This document shows, one piece after another, positions 7,608-16,821 of a stretch of 39,876 nt of DNA. The position numbers were made by a program, and so were the translations under genes. Under the pieces are notes generated by a model, which saw only the letters and a list, made by a program, of their open reading frames with translations, was not told the DNA's origin and made no database searches. This DNA comes from Candidatus Methylacidithermus pantelleriae (GTDB lineage Bacteria > Verrucomicrobiota > Verrucomicrobiia > Methylacidiphilales > Methylacidiphilaceae): positions 1 to 39,876 of the forward strand of contig NZ_CAJNOB010000013.1 in the NCBI RefSeq assembly GCF_905250085.1. Reading direction: 5' to 3'. Position 1 is the stretch's first letter; every line of letters begins with the position of its first letter.

Positions 7608-9727
7608 GAGCTTCGTATCGTCGAGCCTATTTTTTGTGTCTTTCCCCTTCTTTCTTTTTTCGGAACGAGCGACACGAGCGCGTGTATTGGGCTATCCGGT
7701 GTAAAAGTGGAGCCGTTGTCCGTGCCGCCTTTCTGCCAAGTCTCTAGGTCCGATGGAGGATGGGTTACTCCGCCCGCTCAAAAAAGACGAAAGCCATAGC
7801 GCAAAACGAGCCGGGTTATCCCGGCAAAATCGCCTTGCTCAACACCCCGGGGCAGAAACTCACCATGTAAGATTACACATCCCTCCGGAAAAAGTAAGCA
7901 TCTTCGCTTGGGATGGACTTAGGACGACCCATGAGGAGCTGCTCTCGCTTGCCTTCTTTCCTTGGTGGCATTCGCTAGTTGTTGATCTGGTGACCGAGAA
8001 GGCTAAAAACCCGTGGGTTAAAAGCCTCTCGATTTTTCCTTTGCAGTTTCAGCTGGTTGGTGGGCCCAATGACAGGAGGATTTCTCATGCTGGATGTGGA
8101 GACCCCCGATACGTTTGCCGGTTGATTGGGAAGAGTGGGCGCTGCAGGGCAGTTGGGTGCATTTGGTGATCCGAGCGCTGGAGGGATGGATGGGGGAAGT
8201 TTCGGGTGACTGGGCGAGGAAGAGCGGAGAATGCTCGAGGCGCGACCTTTGAGGATGCTTTCGTTATTGATTTACTGCTATGATTTACTCCTATGCCCAT
8301 CGGGTGTTTTCGAATCGTAGGGACCCCAGGGTGTTGACGTGGCGGGATGTGGCGGTGCGGCTTCTGCGTGGGAATACCCATCGGGGTCATGATCCAATTA
8401 GCTGGTTTCGGAGAGAGAATGTCCGAAACGGTGGCCGAGTGTTTCGGGGGGCGGGTGTTGGAGTTAGCTCGGCAGATGGCATTTTTGAAGGTGGATGCGG
8501 TGAATCTGGATGGAGAGCCCTGCCCATCGGGGCCAGCATCGCAAGGTGACTTGTCGGAAGCCGGGCGAGCCAACGGTGTTTTTAGCTGAGGATGGAGCGG
8601 AACTCTTGGAAAGGCCAATAGTACAGCGATCGGAAGGGAGAGGAGGATCCTGGAAGGTTACTCAAAGGAGCTCGTTCTTCAGTACCGCTTGGTGGAGAGG
8701 TTAGAAGAAGCGCGGCACAAGTGAGAGAAATGAGCAAAAACGAGGGAGCAAAAGGAAGGAGAAGGAAGAACAAAGGGCCAGAACCATGGGCCACAGAAGC
8801 CAGATGGCTTGGCTCAGGGGAAGCCAAGAGCAGGGGAATCTATCCGTTTGATGCATTCTGACCGTCACCTCCTGCCTGGGGGCCAGAGCGGAAGGTCGGG
8901 AACAAAGTTACAACGGAGAGGCTGCGGTGGATGTGGAGGGGAGTGGTGTGGTGCTTTCGGCCGGAGTTAGGGTTTGTTGCGAGTCAAGCTAACGAACTGG
9001 GGAGCTAACGTGGAGGCGATCCCTGCGATAGTGGGCTTGCGTGAACGCGGCGCTCGTGGATAGTGGCTAGGCAGATGAAAAGCAAATCGAAGCCCTGCAA
9101 AGAGAAGGAGCGGAGGTCTCTTAAGGTCGGAGGCGTCTCATCAGGAACGACGGTACGAGTTTTGTCCAGCGGATAGCCGTCTCGGCCAACGCCCGAGGAT
9201 GTGCTAGGCTGGTGATATCGGCTTTGTTGTGTGCGGTTCGATGTTCCGCTTGGTTGTCTCACCGTAAAGAGAGTTGTTCGCACTCCGTCAACTGGCACCG
9301 GGGAGACCGCTTCCCGAAAACGGTTGTTCTTAAGCCGGGCCAGTTGTGAATAACCCGCTTGGAGGTTATTCAAGGCGGAGGAAGCCAACGCTCCTATTTT
9401 TTGGCTTTTAGGCCCCAGCCGAAGCTTGGTTGCCTCTATGCGCGAAAGAGGGAGATCCAGGGAACCCGATCTTTGGGATTATCCAACCCATCATGGGTTT
9501 CCAAGGGTTCCGACTTCGGGCACATGCCAACGGTAGGGGATGAATGGCCACTTGATTGTCTGGCCTATAACGCGAAACGTCTAGGGAAGCTTATCCGAAC
9601 CCAATTGCCCACCTTCTCTCCGATCGGAATCGCCAAAAATGGCCTTCGGCTACGGAAGCAGGAGTTGCAGGCTCCGAGTTACCCCCGCTTTAGGTCTTTC
9701 CAAGGTTGGATCCTGGACTGTTTTCTC
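7608..9727. other. Decayed stretch without an intact gene
   Basis: About 2.1 kb with only short overlapping frames on both strands. Protein-like pieces switch frame often. On the plus strand, one reads VDWEEWALQGSW near 8120 and another YSYAHRVF near 8285. On the minus strand, a 127-codon frame (9005-9388) begins MASSALNNLQAGYSQLA. None is long or conserved enough to name. Base composition stays GC-rich, which keeps random frames open. The pattern fits eroded foreign genes next to the TnpB-related remnant. No tRNA, rRNA or repeat array was seen. Confidence 0.45.
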
Positions 9728-9743
9728 ACGGTTCCTGAACCGT
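9728..9743. repeat. Short palindrome at the end of the TnpB-related remnant
   Basis: ACGGTTC (9728-9734) and GAACCGT (9737-9743) are perfect inverted arms with a 2-base spacer. The right arm (CTGAACCGTT) is also present at the matching end of the second copy near 33014, where the left arm is missing. Terminal hairpins are typical of IS200/IS605-type elements, so this may be the element's 3' end signal. Confidence 0.4.
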
Positions 9744-11280
9744 TCCTAAAACCATAGACAACCATTCGGATACCAAGGAAGATCGTCCAGGACAGCTGAC
9801 GAACAGGGCTGCTGACGCTTCCCATGCCGGGGGTTCACCAGCAAAGACCGGGTAACGGCCCAGTCACGTGTTTTGGCGGACAAACGCGGGAGAGAGCCAA
9901 TTCCCTTCCGACCGGACGTGCGCCGCATGCGCTGCTTTGAGTCTCTTCCGAATCCCCGCCATAGAAACGACCATCCACGCTTTGTCCAATTGTTTCCGGG
10001 TAGGGGGAAGCTGACATGACTTCGTTGCGGGTCGGAACTACCTCCTCGCGCGCGGACGGACGTTCGGAGAGATCCAATCCTCTCCGGGGAAAGGACGAGG
10101 CCACGCCCTCGTAAGAACTCGTGTCCCGACGACCTGCGTAGTTGACCACGCCGATCACTAGCGTGTAGGCCCGCGTCGACTTTGATCCTCTCGACTCCCG
10201 CAAGAAAAAAAGCCGACTTGACCACCACGATTGCCTTGCTCGTAGGCGAAGGAAAAGAGCCAAGGGAGCCCAAACGGAATCCACCGAGTTAAGCTCAAGC
10301 TTTGCTCTTTGGAAGATCGAAGCATTCCATCGCAAGCGTCTTGCCTGATTCGTCGCAGGCGCCAGGGATCTCTTTGCGGGCATCACCAAAAATCGCTCTC
10401 GCCTACTCCCCGCTCTTGCCATGGAGATTCCATTGGATCTTGCGGATTCTCACGCGATTGCCAAAGGGGTCCCTTTGCGCCACGGCGAGATGAGCCCCGT
10501 TCGTGTCGATGCCGACCCCTCCGGCAAGCGGGCGTGTCACCAACGAGAAGGGGTCTGCGCCTCGACACTTGGGAAACACCCGCAACCCCTTTTCGCTCCC
10601 GCACGAAGCGGCTAGCTCAAAGCCGCGATCGCTCCGCCTTCCGGACAAGTTTTCCCCGTCTTGGTTGTCTCAATGATGATCCGCCTGACAGCAAGCGCCT
10701 GGAAGATGGCCTCCTGGCCATAGGCGAAGCGAACCTTTTCAAGAACGAGGTATTGGCTCGGGCTTTCCCAGCTGTCTAGCAGGCGCAACCGCAAGCCGAA
10801 AGACTCGCTTCCGGGGATACCGTGACTTGGCAGGACGGGTTGCCCGCGGTCTTATCCTTCGACCCGAGCAGAGAGAAGTCGCTTGTCCGCTCCGCTTGAC
10901 CATTTCTCTTCCGGTCCGCATGGGTTGCGCGCATCGGTTTTCTTCCAAGGAAAACGTTTTCGGCGAAGAGCCGGCCCAAACCCAAAGAGAGACGCACCCG
11001 CCCGGGACTCCTCTTCGGCCAGAAGCGCATGGAGTTTCGGCCCGAGGATAGCCAGCCGCCGGTTTTTCTCGCGCAAAACGTGTGATCTTGGCATCTTTTC
11101 CTTGAGCGTGCGGATGAGCTCTTCCGGATCCCGCTCATTAGCTTCCCTCCATGAGCTCGGGCCGCCCTTCACGCCGCTCGGGGCCATCTTGGCTTTACGC
11201 TCGGACCTGCAGGGTATCAAACTCTTGGGCGGTCCAGCTAAACCACGGCAAAAAGTATCGCTTACGTTTTCTTTAGCGAA
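9733..11280 (-). pseudogene. TnpB-related (IS200/IS605 OrfB-like) gene, copy 1, multiply frameshifted
   Basis: Read on the minus strand, consecutive pieces in different frames spell one TnpB-related protein of about 500 codons. A lysine-rich N-terminal part covers about 11280-10850 (REANERDPEELIRTLKEKM; KLHALLAEEES). A middle part covers about 10795-10610 (YLVLEKVRFAYGQEA). The RuvC-I-like block VGIDTNGAHLAVAQRD has its aspartate codon near 10505-10507. The C-terminal part spans about 10270-9740, including YTLVIGVVNYA and RRGLDLSERPS. At least four frame changes break it, so no active protein can be made. TnpB proteins are RNA-guided nucleases that accompany IS200/IS605 transposons; no TnpA gene is visible nearby. 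A second, shorter copy lies at 33013-33932. The upstream boundary (about 11280) is approximate. Confidence 0.78.
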
Positions 11281-11299
11281 CTACCAGCCGGCATCTGAG

Positions 11300-12030
11300 A
11301 GAAAAAACTCCGCTCCCGCCCGCGTAAGAGCGCCACATTCGATGTTACGACCCAAAGCCTCTTCCGGTGTAGGCGTCAAAACTCTCTTTTATCTACAAAA
11401 AATGGGAAAGCTTCCTTCGGAATGGCTTCGAGCGCTTTCTTGGGAGGGTTGTCCGCGGATTTTCTGGTAAAGCTTCCCACAGGGCCAATCAATAACCTCA
11501 TGGAGCTCGCGCACGATATCGTCGCGTCGCTCATCTCAATGGGATCCACCACCAGGATGGATCGACTCTGCGTGGCCAATGCTTTTTCCCCGCACTCGAA
11601 ACCCAAGCGCATTAGCCGGCGGCGATGCTCTACCAGGACGACGCCAACCTTCGGGATCACGCAGCTGCCTACCGACCCCTCTGCGATGAGCGTTTCTCCC
11701 GGAAGTGACCTTCTTGACCACCTTGACGACCCGCAAGAGTTTGCTTGAGAACCAACTGGGGAGAACCCAAGCGAATGGTTTGTCTCAATCGGCTTTTTCA
11801 CCGGCGTTTGCATACCCGCGCATAGAAAGCCACCCCGTCGGGAGGCGGCACTTCTGCACGGACGATCAGCGTCCCGGTCGGCAACGATTCTGCGGTAACT
11901 AGGCAAAGGCCCTTCCTTCCACATCCGCCCACCCGTCTTGTAACCAATACCCTGCTGCTTCGCCCATGCGCTTGAGTTTATTTGCATATTCTTACAGGAG
12001 GGGCCTTGTGTGGCCATGTATTTTTGCTTT
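11300..12030 (-). pseudogene. Decayed gene of unknown family ('X'), copy 1
   Basis: This minus-strand segment shares readable protein blocks with the segment at 37800-38540. Paired blocks are LPTGTLIVRAE versus LPIGTVIVHAG, VGVVLVEHRRRLMRLG versus IGMIWVEDPERLVRLG, and ATQSRSILVVDPIEM versus AVQSRSILVIEPNEM. Each copy needs frame shifts to read through, but the shifts fall at different places, which indicates a once-functional gene of at least about 240 codons. A 294-codon frame (11376-12260) covers part of it by chance continuation. I do not recognise the family. It sits directly upstream of the TnpB-related copy 1 on the same strand, so both may belong to one element. Confidence 0.5.
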
Positions 12031-12265
12031 TGGTAACCTTTCTTTTCTGTTCCGCGAGCATCGCCGACATTTTTGGCCTTAAGCACAAGAGGCTGGTAAG
12101 TCCTACCTTTAGGAGATTCACCTTGGGGAGAAATAAACCTGAGGGCAGATCTATAGGATTTTATTGGCTCCCTTCGAACCGGTCTTTTCTTTGTGGAGCA
12201 AATCTCCTTCAGCGCGGCATTTTGTCGCGGTATCTTTTTATTGAAAGAAGAGGATTCCACTGCTA

Positions 12266-12691
12266 ATGATAACCAGCATGTATGCGCAAGCCCGGACTAG
12301 CTGGAGAGCCTTAGGTCTACTATTGGGCTTTTTGGCTTTATCGAGTGCCAACGGGCTTCACTGGGGGATTTTCCAATTGGGAGCTTGGAGCCGAATGGCT
12401 TACATGTACTCGAGCGTCCTTGGCTTGCGAAGAGGGATGATCCAGACCCTCGATGGTCACCATCCTTGTCAACTCTGCCGAAGGATTGTCCAGGCAACGG
12501 CTCGGGAGTCTATTCTCAAAAGAATATCGCTTTGGAGCGCCTGGTTACAGAAAAATTCGTTCGCATTTTTGGATGGCGAAAGCTGGTCCGGAGCACCTGC
12601 GTCTTGGGTTGGGAGATTGCGAGATGAGCCCACCAACCTAATGACGCGTAGGGATCCCCCACCTTATCCTCCTCCTAGGTTTTGGGCGTAA
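12266..12691 (+). CDS. Small exported HPC-x-L-C motif protein upstream of a TonB receptor
   Basis: A 141-residue protein. An N-terminal hydrophobic helix (about residues 12-30, LGLLLGFLALSSANGL) looks like a signal peptide or anchor. An aromatic segment (WGIFQLGAWSRMAYMYS) follows, then the motif GHHPCQLCRRI at about residues 65-75, with Cys68 and Cys71 spaced as in metal- or redox-binding CxxC pairs. Small proteins with a W...M...HPC-x-L-C layout recur in Verrucomicrobia near TonB-dependent receptors and copper-related genes; this is from memory and not checked. It lies on the same strand as the receptor, 286 bases upstream. The start is weakly supported (AGAGGA about 11 bases upstream; ATG at codon 5 is possible). 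A role in handling metal in the envelope is inference only. Confidence 0.62.
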   Translation: MITSMYAQARTSWRALGLLLGFLALSSANGLHWGIFQLGAWSRMAYMYSSVLGLRRGMIQTLDGHHPCQLCRRIVQATARESILKRISLWSAWLQKNSFAFLDGESWSGAPASWVGRLRDEPTNLMTRRDPPPYPPPRFWA

Positions 12692-12977
12692 CCGACTCGG
12701 GTTGCCCGGTCCCGTTCTAGGGAGGGCTACCTGGGCGGGTCTCTTTTCCCAAAAAGTCCCGGACGTACGTTCCTTTCCTCGGTTAGTCCTACAAGCTTTT
12801 CCTGGGGAAGAAATCCCGGCCGGTTAAGCCTTCTCTCCCTGCCTTAAAAAGCGCGGGTTCTTGTGGGCCATCCGCTACCCGAATGCGAACAGGGCTAAAG
12901 CGTCCGCGGGGAAGGGGACCGGGTAGTAACTACGAAGAATCGCAAGAATGTTGCGTTAGAAGCAGGAGGAAACAAAA

Positions 12978-15515
12978 ATGGGAGAGATTTTAAGGTCGCC
13001 AGACGGAAAGAGGATCTCTCGGGTCGGGAGGTGGTTTGGGGAGAGATCCCGGTTTGATGAGAGGACAGGTTCCCGGGTCGAGGAAGGATCAAAGGATAGG
13101 GCAGTTCCCTTTGTGTCTATCTCTTGGGCCGAAAGCAACCCTTTTTCCTTGTTATGGAAAAGGAGAGAACTTCAAAGATGGATTGCATTAGTATGGGCTT
13201 TGGGGCTCATCCTTTTGGGCCAGGTCAATCCAGGGAGAGCAGAGGAGAGGAGTGTGGACAATAGCATCAGCTCTGGTTCTGATCGTAGAGAGGAGCCTGC
13301 TAGTTCTCCGGGGGTGCAAAAGAAAAAACAAAACTCAACCCAACGCAATGATCCTGAGCCAGTAGAACGGCTTCCCGAAGTGGTGGTTCGGGGAAAAGAA
13401 AAAGGTACCCTTACAGCCCCCAGTCCTGAAGAGGCCCAAAAAACCTTAGAGCAAATCCCGGGAGGAACCAATTACATTACTGCTGATGAGTATCGGAAGT
13501 ATCGCCCTGCCAATAACTTCGATGTTCTCGCGTACCAGCCGGGGGTCTATGCGGTTCCGGAATGGGGAGTAACTGGAGCTGGCGTTTACACGATTCGAGG
13601 GCAGGGATTGGATGAGCTTGATGGCGTTACGGGACTTTTATTCATGCAGGATGGCCTACCTCTCATTGGGGCCGATAATTTCATTCATGACCCGGTGCTC
13701 AATGACTTTCTTGGAGCGCAATATATTACGGTAGAACGCGGGGCCAACGCGTTTGATTGGGGAGCTGCAACCCTGGGAGGAGCCATTAATATGGTGACCT
13801 ATACCGGGATTAGTCATCCCTACACAAGCCTGTACGCTTCTACGGGAAGCTATGGCTTCTACCAGGGGCAGATCGCCACGGGGGGCGTGGAGGGGCCGTC
13901 GGACTATTTCGTCTCTCTGGATGACACAAGACAATATGGGTTTCGAAAACATGCGGAAGGGTATGATTTGCGGCTGATCTCGGATGTGGGATATCGCCCA
14001 TCGGAGGATATCGAAACGCGTTTCTACTTCCTATTTGTAAGCCAGAATCAGAAGCGACCTGGTACCGTGGGATTGAATGAGGTGGAAAACGATCCCACGA
14101 TCCCGGGTCCGATTGACGCGCCCTCTCCGGGTTCGGGGCCTTTTCACTCGTTTCCTAACTTTGCACAAGCAGACATTAAATCGGATATTACGTTTTATCG
14201 TTTTGCCAATAAAACGAGTTTTTTGGTGGATGATGGGCAAATCGATCTTGGTCTTTGGTGGAATAACTATGAGCTACTCCATCCAACGATTCCCCTGCTC
14301 TATTATGTTGACAACGATTACGGGCTTTTGGCTCGATATGTTAGCAACGCGATGTTATGGGGGCACTCCAATTACCTAAACGTTGGGATGATTCTCCAAG
14401 GTACCACCCAGGGAGAAACGGATTTTGGGATGGATGTAACGCAAATCAGTCCAACGGTATTTCTCGGCCCTATCTTTGGACCGCCACAGGCCAATTCCGA
14501 TCGGATTGCCGGAAGCCCTACGTTTTATATTTTGGATCGCTTCTTTATCACTGACGATGACCAGTGGTCAATCGTACCGGCTTTTAATTTTAATTGGGCA
14601 TACCGACGAGCGGAAGTAGGGACGTTTCCCTCGACACCACCTTTTGTGCCTAGTGTCGTTGCGCAAACATTGACCTATACGGGTTATAACCCCAAGCTAG
14701 GGTTGATTTACCAACCGCAGCCCAATATGCAATTTTTTTCGAATGTTGCGACCAGCTACCAGCCCCCGTCCTTTATGGATGAACTTTTGCCGGCTGCGGT
14801 CCTTTTACCGGCAGGGGCTGCCATGTTCCCTTTGCACGCACAGTATGCCATTACCTATGAACTAGGGACCCGAGGGAGCTACGGGCCGCTTCGTTGGGAT
14901 TTTTCGTTCTACCGGGCTTGGGTAAATAACGAGCTTTTGCAGCTTTTTTCAACGAATCCCCAATTTCCTTTGGTGCCGTTTGCGCTCAATGCAACTCCCA
15001 CCATTCACGAAGGGGTGGAACTCGGGATCGGGCTTGTGCTTGCCCAGGGAATTCTGGAGGACTCAAAGGAAAGGCCAAAGGATCGGCTCGTTTACCAAAT
15101 GGCACTAAACTGGTCAGACTTTCATTTCGTGAACGATCCCGTGTACCATGAGAATCACCTTCCGACGGTCCCGGAAATTTATTATCAAAGTTACATTCGC
15201 TATGAGCATCCCAGCGGATTGTACACGGGCCCGACCTTTACGATCGCGGATGGCTATTGGGCGGATCTTGCGAACACGTCGCGACAGCCGGGATATGTGG
15301 TTTGGGGATGGCAGTTTGGGTATGCGCGGGAAAAAGGGCCGTCGATCTATTTGGAGCTACGGAATCTCTTAGACAAACGCTACGCCTGGGCACCGATGGC
15401 CGTTCCGGATGCTAGCGCCATTGCCACAAGTAGCGGGGTTCCGATCGGGGAAGTACCGATCTATTATCCTGCCGACGGGCGCGCCATTTACGCGGGGATC
15501 GCATGGAATTTTTAA
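12978..15515 (+). CDS. TonB-dependent outer-membrane receptor
   Basis: An 845-residue protein. A hydrophobic export segment lies at about residues 68-82 (IALVWALGLILLG) with a likely cut after GRA-EE near 88. After a polar linker, the TonB-box-like LPEVVVRGK sits near residue 130, and the plug domain follows (about 150-290) with YTIRGQGLDELDG and the IERGxxxxxWGxxxLGGxIN-like block near 250-270. The rest is alternating strands of a 22-strand barrel that ends in ...AGIAWNF, with the C-terminal aromatic residue needed for outer-membrane assembly. It should import a scarce ligand, such as a metal chelate or cofactor, using TonB/ExbBD energy; no TonB genes are in the window. A perfect AGGAGGA site lies 7 bases before the ATG, so this start is well supported even though it gives an unusually long n-region of about 60 residues. 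The ligand is unknown; the upstream HPC-x-L-C gene hints at a metal. Confidence 0.93.
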   Translation: MGEILRSPDGKRISRVGRWFGERSRFDERTGSRVEEGSKDRAVPFVSISWAESNPFSLLWKRRELQRWIALVWALGLILLGQVNPGRAEERSVDNSISSGSDRREEPASSPGVQKKKQNSTQRNDPEPVERLPEVVVRGKEKGTLTAPSPEEAQKTLEQIPGGTNYITADEYRKYRPANNFDVLAYQPGVYAVPEWGVTGAGVYTIRGQGLDELDGVTGLLFMQDGLPLIGADNFIHDPVLNDFLGAQYITVERGANAFDWGAATLGGAINMVTYTGISHPYTSLYASTGSYGFYQGQIATGGVEGPSDYFVSLDDTRQYGFRKHAEGYDLRLISDVGYRPSEDIETRFYFLFVSQNQKRPGTVGLNEVENDPTIPGPIDAPSPGSGPFHSFPNFAQADIKSDITFYRFANKTSFLVDDGQIDLGLWWNNYELLHPTIPLLYYVDNDYGLLARYVSNAMLWGHSNYLNVGMILQGTTQGETDFGMDVTQISPTVFLGPIFGPPQANSDRIAGSPTFYILDRFFITDDDQWSIVPAFNFNWAYRRAEVGTFPSTPPFVPSVVAQTLTYTGYNPKLGLIYQPQPNMQFFSNVATSYQPPSFMDELLPAAVLLPAGAAMFPLHAQYAITYELGTRGSYGPLRWDFSFYRAWVNNELLQLFSTNPQFPLVPFALNATPTIHEGVELGIGLVLAQGILEDSKERPKDRLVYQMALNWSDFHFVNDPVYHENHLPTVPEIYYQSYIRYEHPSGLYTGPTFTIADGYWADLANTSRQPGYVVWGWQFGYAREKGPSIYLELRNLLDKRYAWAPMAVPDASAIATSSGVPIGEVPIYYPADGRAIYAGIAWNF

Positions 15516-16006
15516 CCCTTACTTGGACACTCTTCCTTGGAGAGAAGCCCCAAGGGGAAAGCCAGCGCTAGGGCGAGCAGCGCGCCCAAGATCCACAGAC
15601 AGACGGGAGCCCAGACGGTGGGTAGTGGGAGGGTCCAGTGGGAGAGCTGGGCCAAAAGGTAGAAAGACCACCCCAGTCCTACGACCGTGGGCCACACAAG
15701 GCTTCGTTTGGGAATCCTGTTCCAGGCCCGGACGACCTCCACCAGGGCCCCTAGGACAAGGAGTTTGCCCGCGATCAGAAGAACGGGGTGGAGGGAAAAA
15801 AGTTGCTGAAAGACGAAGGCAGGGTTAGTTCCCGGCCAACGCAAAAGGGAGTGGTAGAAGACCAGGAGCCAAGGGACGGCAAGCCAGAGGTAGAGGTAAG
15901 CAAAAAAAGGCCGGGCCTGCCACAAAGCAAGGAGTTTTGGGTAGGTCTCGTAGGCAAGGGTTGCTAGGATCCCTTGGGGTCGCGGTTGCCAGTTCCGTTT
16001 CGCCAT
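15512..16006 (-). CDS. Small four-helix membrane protein of unknown function
   Basis: A 164-residue hydrophobic protein with about four membrane helices: residues ~35-55 (FFAYLYLWLAVPWLLVFY), ~73-92, ~106-123 and ~131-153. A basic N-terminus (MAKRNWQPRPQG) favours a cytoplasmic start. I do not recognise the family. It converges on the TonB receptor, and their stop codons overlap inside TTAA (15512-15515). The upstream 400 bases are intergenic. Proximity to the receptor suggests, but does not show, an envelope or uptake role. Confidence 0.6.
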   Translation of the reverse strand: MAKRNWQPRPQGILATLAYETYPKLLALWQARPFFAYLYLWLAVPWLLVFYHSLLRWPGTNPAFVFQQLFSLHPVLLIAGKLLVLGALVEVVRAWNRIPKRSLVWPTVVGLGWSFYLLAQLSHWTLPLPTVWAPVCLWILGALLALALAFPLGLLSKEECPSKG

Positions 16007-16418
16007 GCTGTCCTCCTATGGTGTATTAGTTGTATTTATTTTTCGTGTCCAGATAAGTTAAGGCAAGCTTATTGATCCCGCAAGGGGTTTTTTTTCTTTT
16101 TTTTCGCTTTCGACTTTTCCAGCCCGATCGAGGTGGGTTCTGACCGGCCAGAGTGTCCCCGGGGGAGCCCCACGCCTTCTAGCCTTTGCAACCGCGCGCC
16201 CTGGGGAGTTACGGCTTACGGACAAAAAGATGGCTCGGGTTCAGAGCGGGCAATCCTCAGCGTCGCCTACCCTTCCTTGCCGTTTCTTTGTGGGGCCAGT
16301 GGCCAAGGACCACGGGCAGGGTACCCTTGCGCGCACCCGAGCAAAAGAAAACCGCCGAAAGCTCTGGTGGAAGTCGTTTGCCCTTGGGAAATCCCCAGTG
16401 CATAGGTATATGGCGCAT
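16007..16418. other. Intergenic stretch with T-rich tract upstream of panD
   Basis: This is the divergent region between the small membrane protein and panD. It contains a small CCC-GCAA-GGG hairpin followed by a long T-rich tract at about 16075-16110, which could form a weak plus-strand terminator although no plus-strand gene ends just before it. The panD frame stays open back to 16230, but the extra residues do not look like PanD. Promoters for both flanking genes should lie here; none is clear enough to place. Confidence 0.4.
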
Positions 16419-16790
16419 ATGCAGGTAGTTCTTTTACGGGCAAAACTTCACCGGGCTCGCGTCACAGAAAGCCGGCTCGATTATGAAGGGAGTATTCTCC
16501 TGCCGGAAGATTGGTGCCAGCGGGTGGGGATCCTTCCCTATGAGAAGGTGCTTGTGAGTAACGCAACCAATGCCACTCGATTTGAGACCTACGTGCTCTA
16601 CGGTCCCAAGGGAAGTGGTCAAGTCATCCTCAATGGGCCAGCGGCCCGGCTGGGCCAGCCCGGGGATGAACTTACGATTATGAGTTTCGGGCTTTTTGAA
16701 CCGGCAGAGGCCCTTTCCCATCAGCCACGCATTTTGGTTTTTGGAGAACAAAACGAGCTCATCAAGGCCATTGGGGAGGAAAGTCGTTGA
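16419..16790 (+). CDS. panD: Aspartate 1-decarboxylase (PanD) proenzyme
   Basis: A 123-residue pyruvoyl enzyme. With the ATG at 16419, the self-cleavage site YEGS falls at Gly24-Ser25, the same numbering as E. coli PanD. Ser25 becomes the pyruvoyl group; Lys9, Arg54 and Tyr58 match the known active-site residues. The segment RGS/NGAAAR-like (LNGPAARLGQPGDELTI) near 77-92 also fits. The enzyme makes beta-alanine from aspartate for pantothenate and coenzyme A. An in-frame ATG three codons upstream (16410) is an equally near alternative. It leads a plus-strand cluster with the NfeD/FloA genes, an unexpected pairing of cofactor synthesis with membrane-microdomain proteins. No other pan gene is in the window, and no PanM/PanZ maturation factor was seen. 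Confidence 0.93.
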   Translation: MQVVLLRAKLHRARVTESRLDYEGSILLPEDWCQRVGILPYEKVLVSNATNATRFETYVLYGPKGSGQVILNGPAARLGQPGDELTIMSFGLFEPAEALSHQPRILVFGEQNELIKAIGEESR

Positions 16791-16821
16791 AGTAGGGGTC
16801 CAAAGTGTTTGGCAGCGGACA

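Noticed and set aside
8085-8618. 177-codon minus-strand open frame
   Set aside because: Pro/Ser/His-rich translation without a recognisable domain; plus-strand fragments in the same place look more protein-like but are broken.
9005-9388. Minus-strand frame with an opening loosely like flagellar rod proteins (SALNNLQAGYSQLA)
   Set aside because: Only about 18 residues resemble such an N-terminus, the rest does not, and no other flagellar gene is present.
11376-12260. 294-codon minus-strand frame as an intact gene
   Set aside because: It covers part of X copy 1, but comparison with copy 2 shows the conserved reading shifts frame within it, and its N-terminal third has no counterpart.
7608-12265. 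CRISPR array in the decayed regions
   Set aside because: No regularly spaced direct repeats were seen here or at 33-39 kb.
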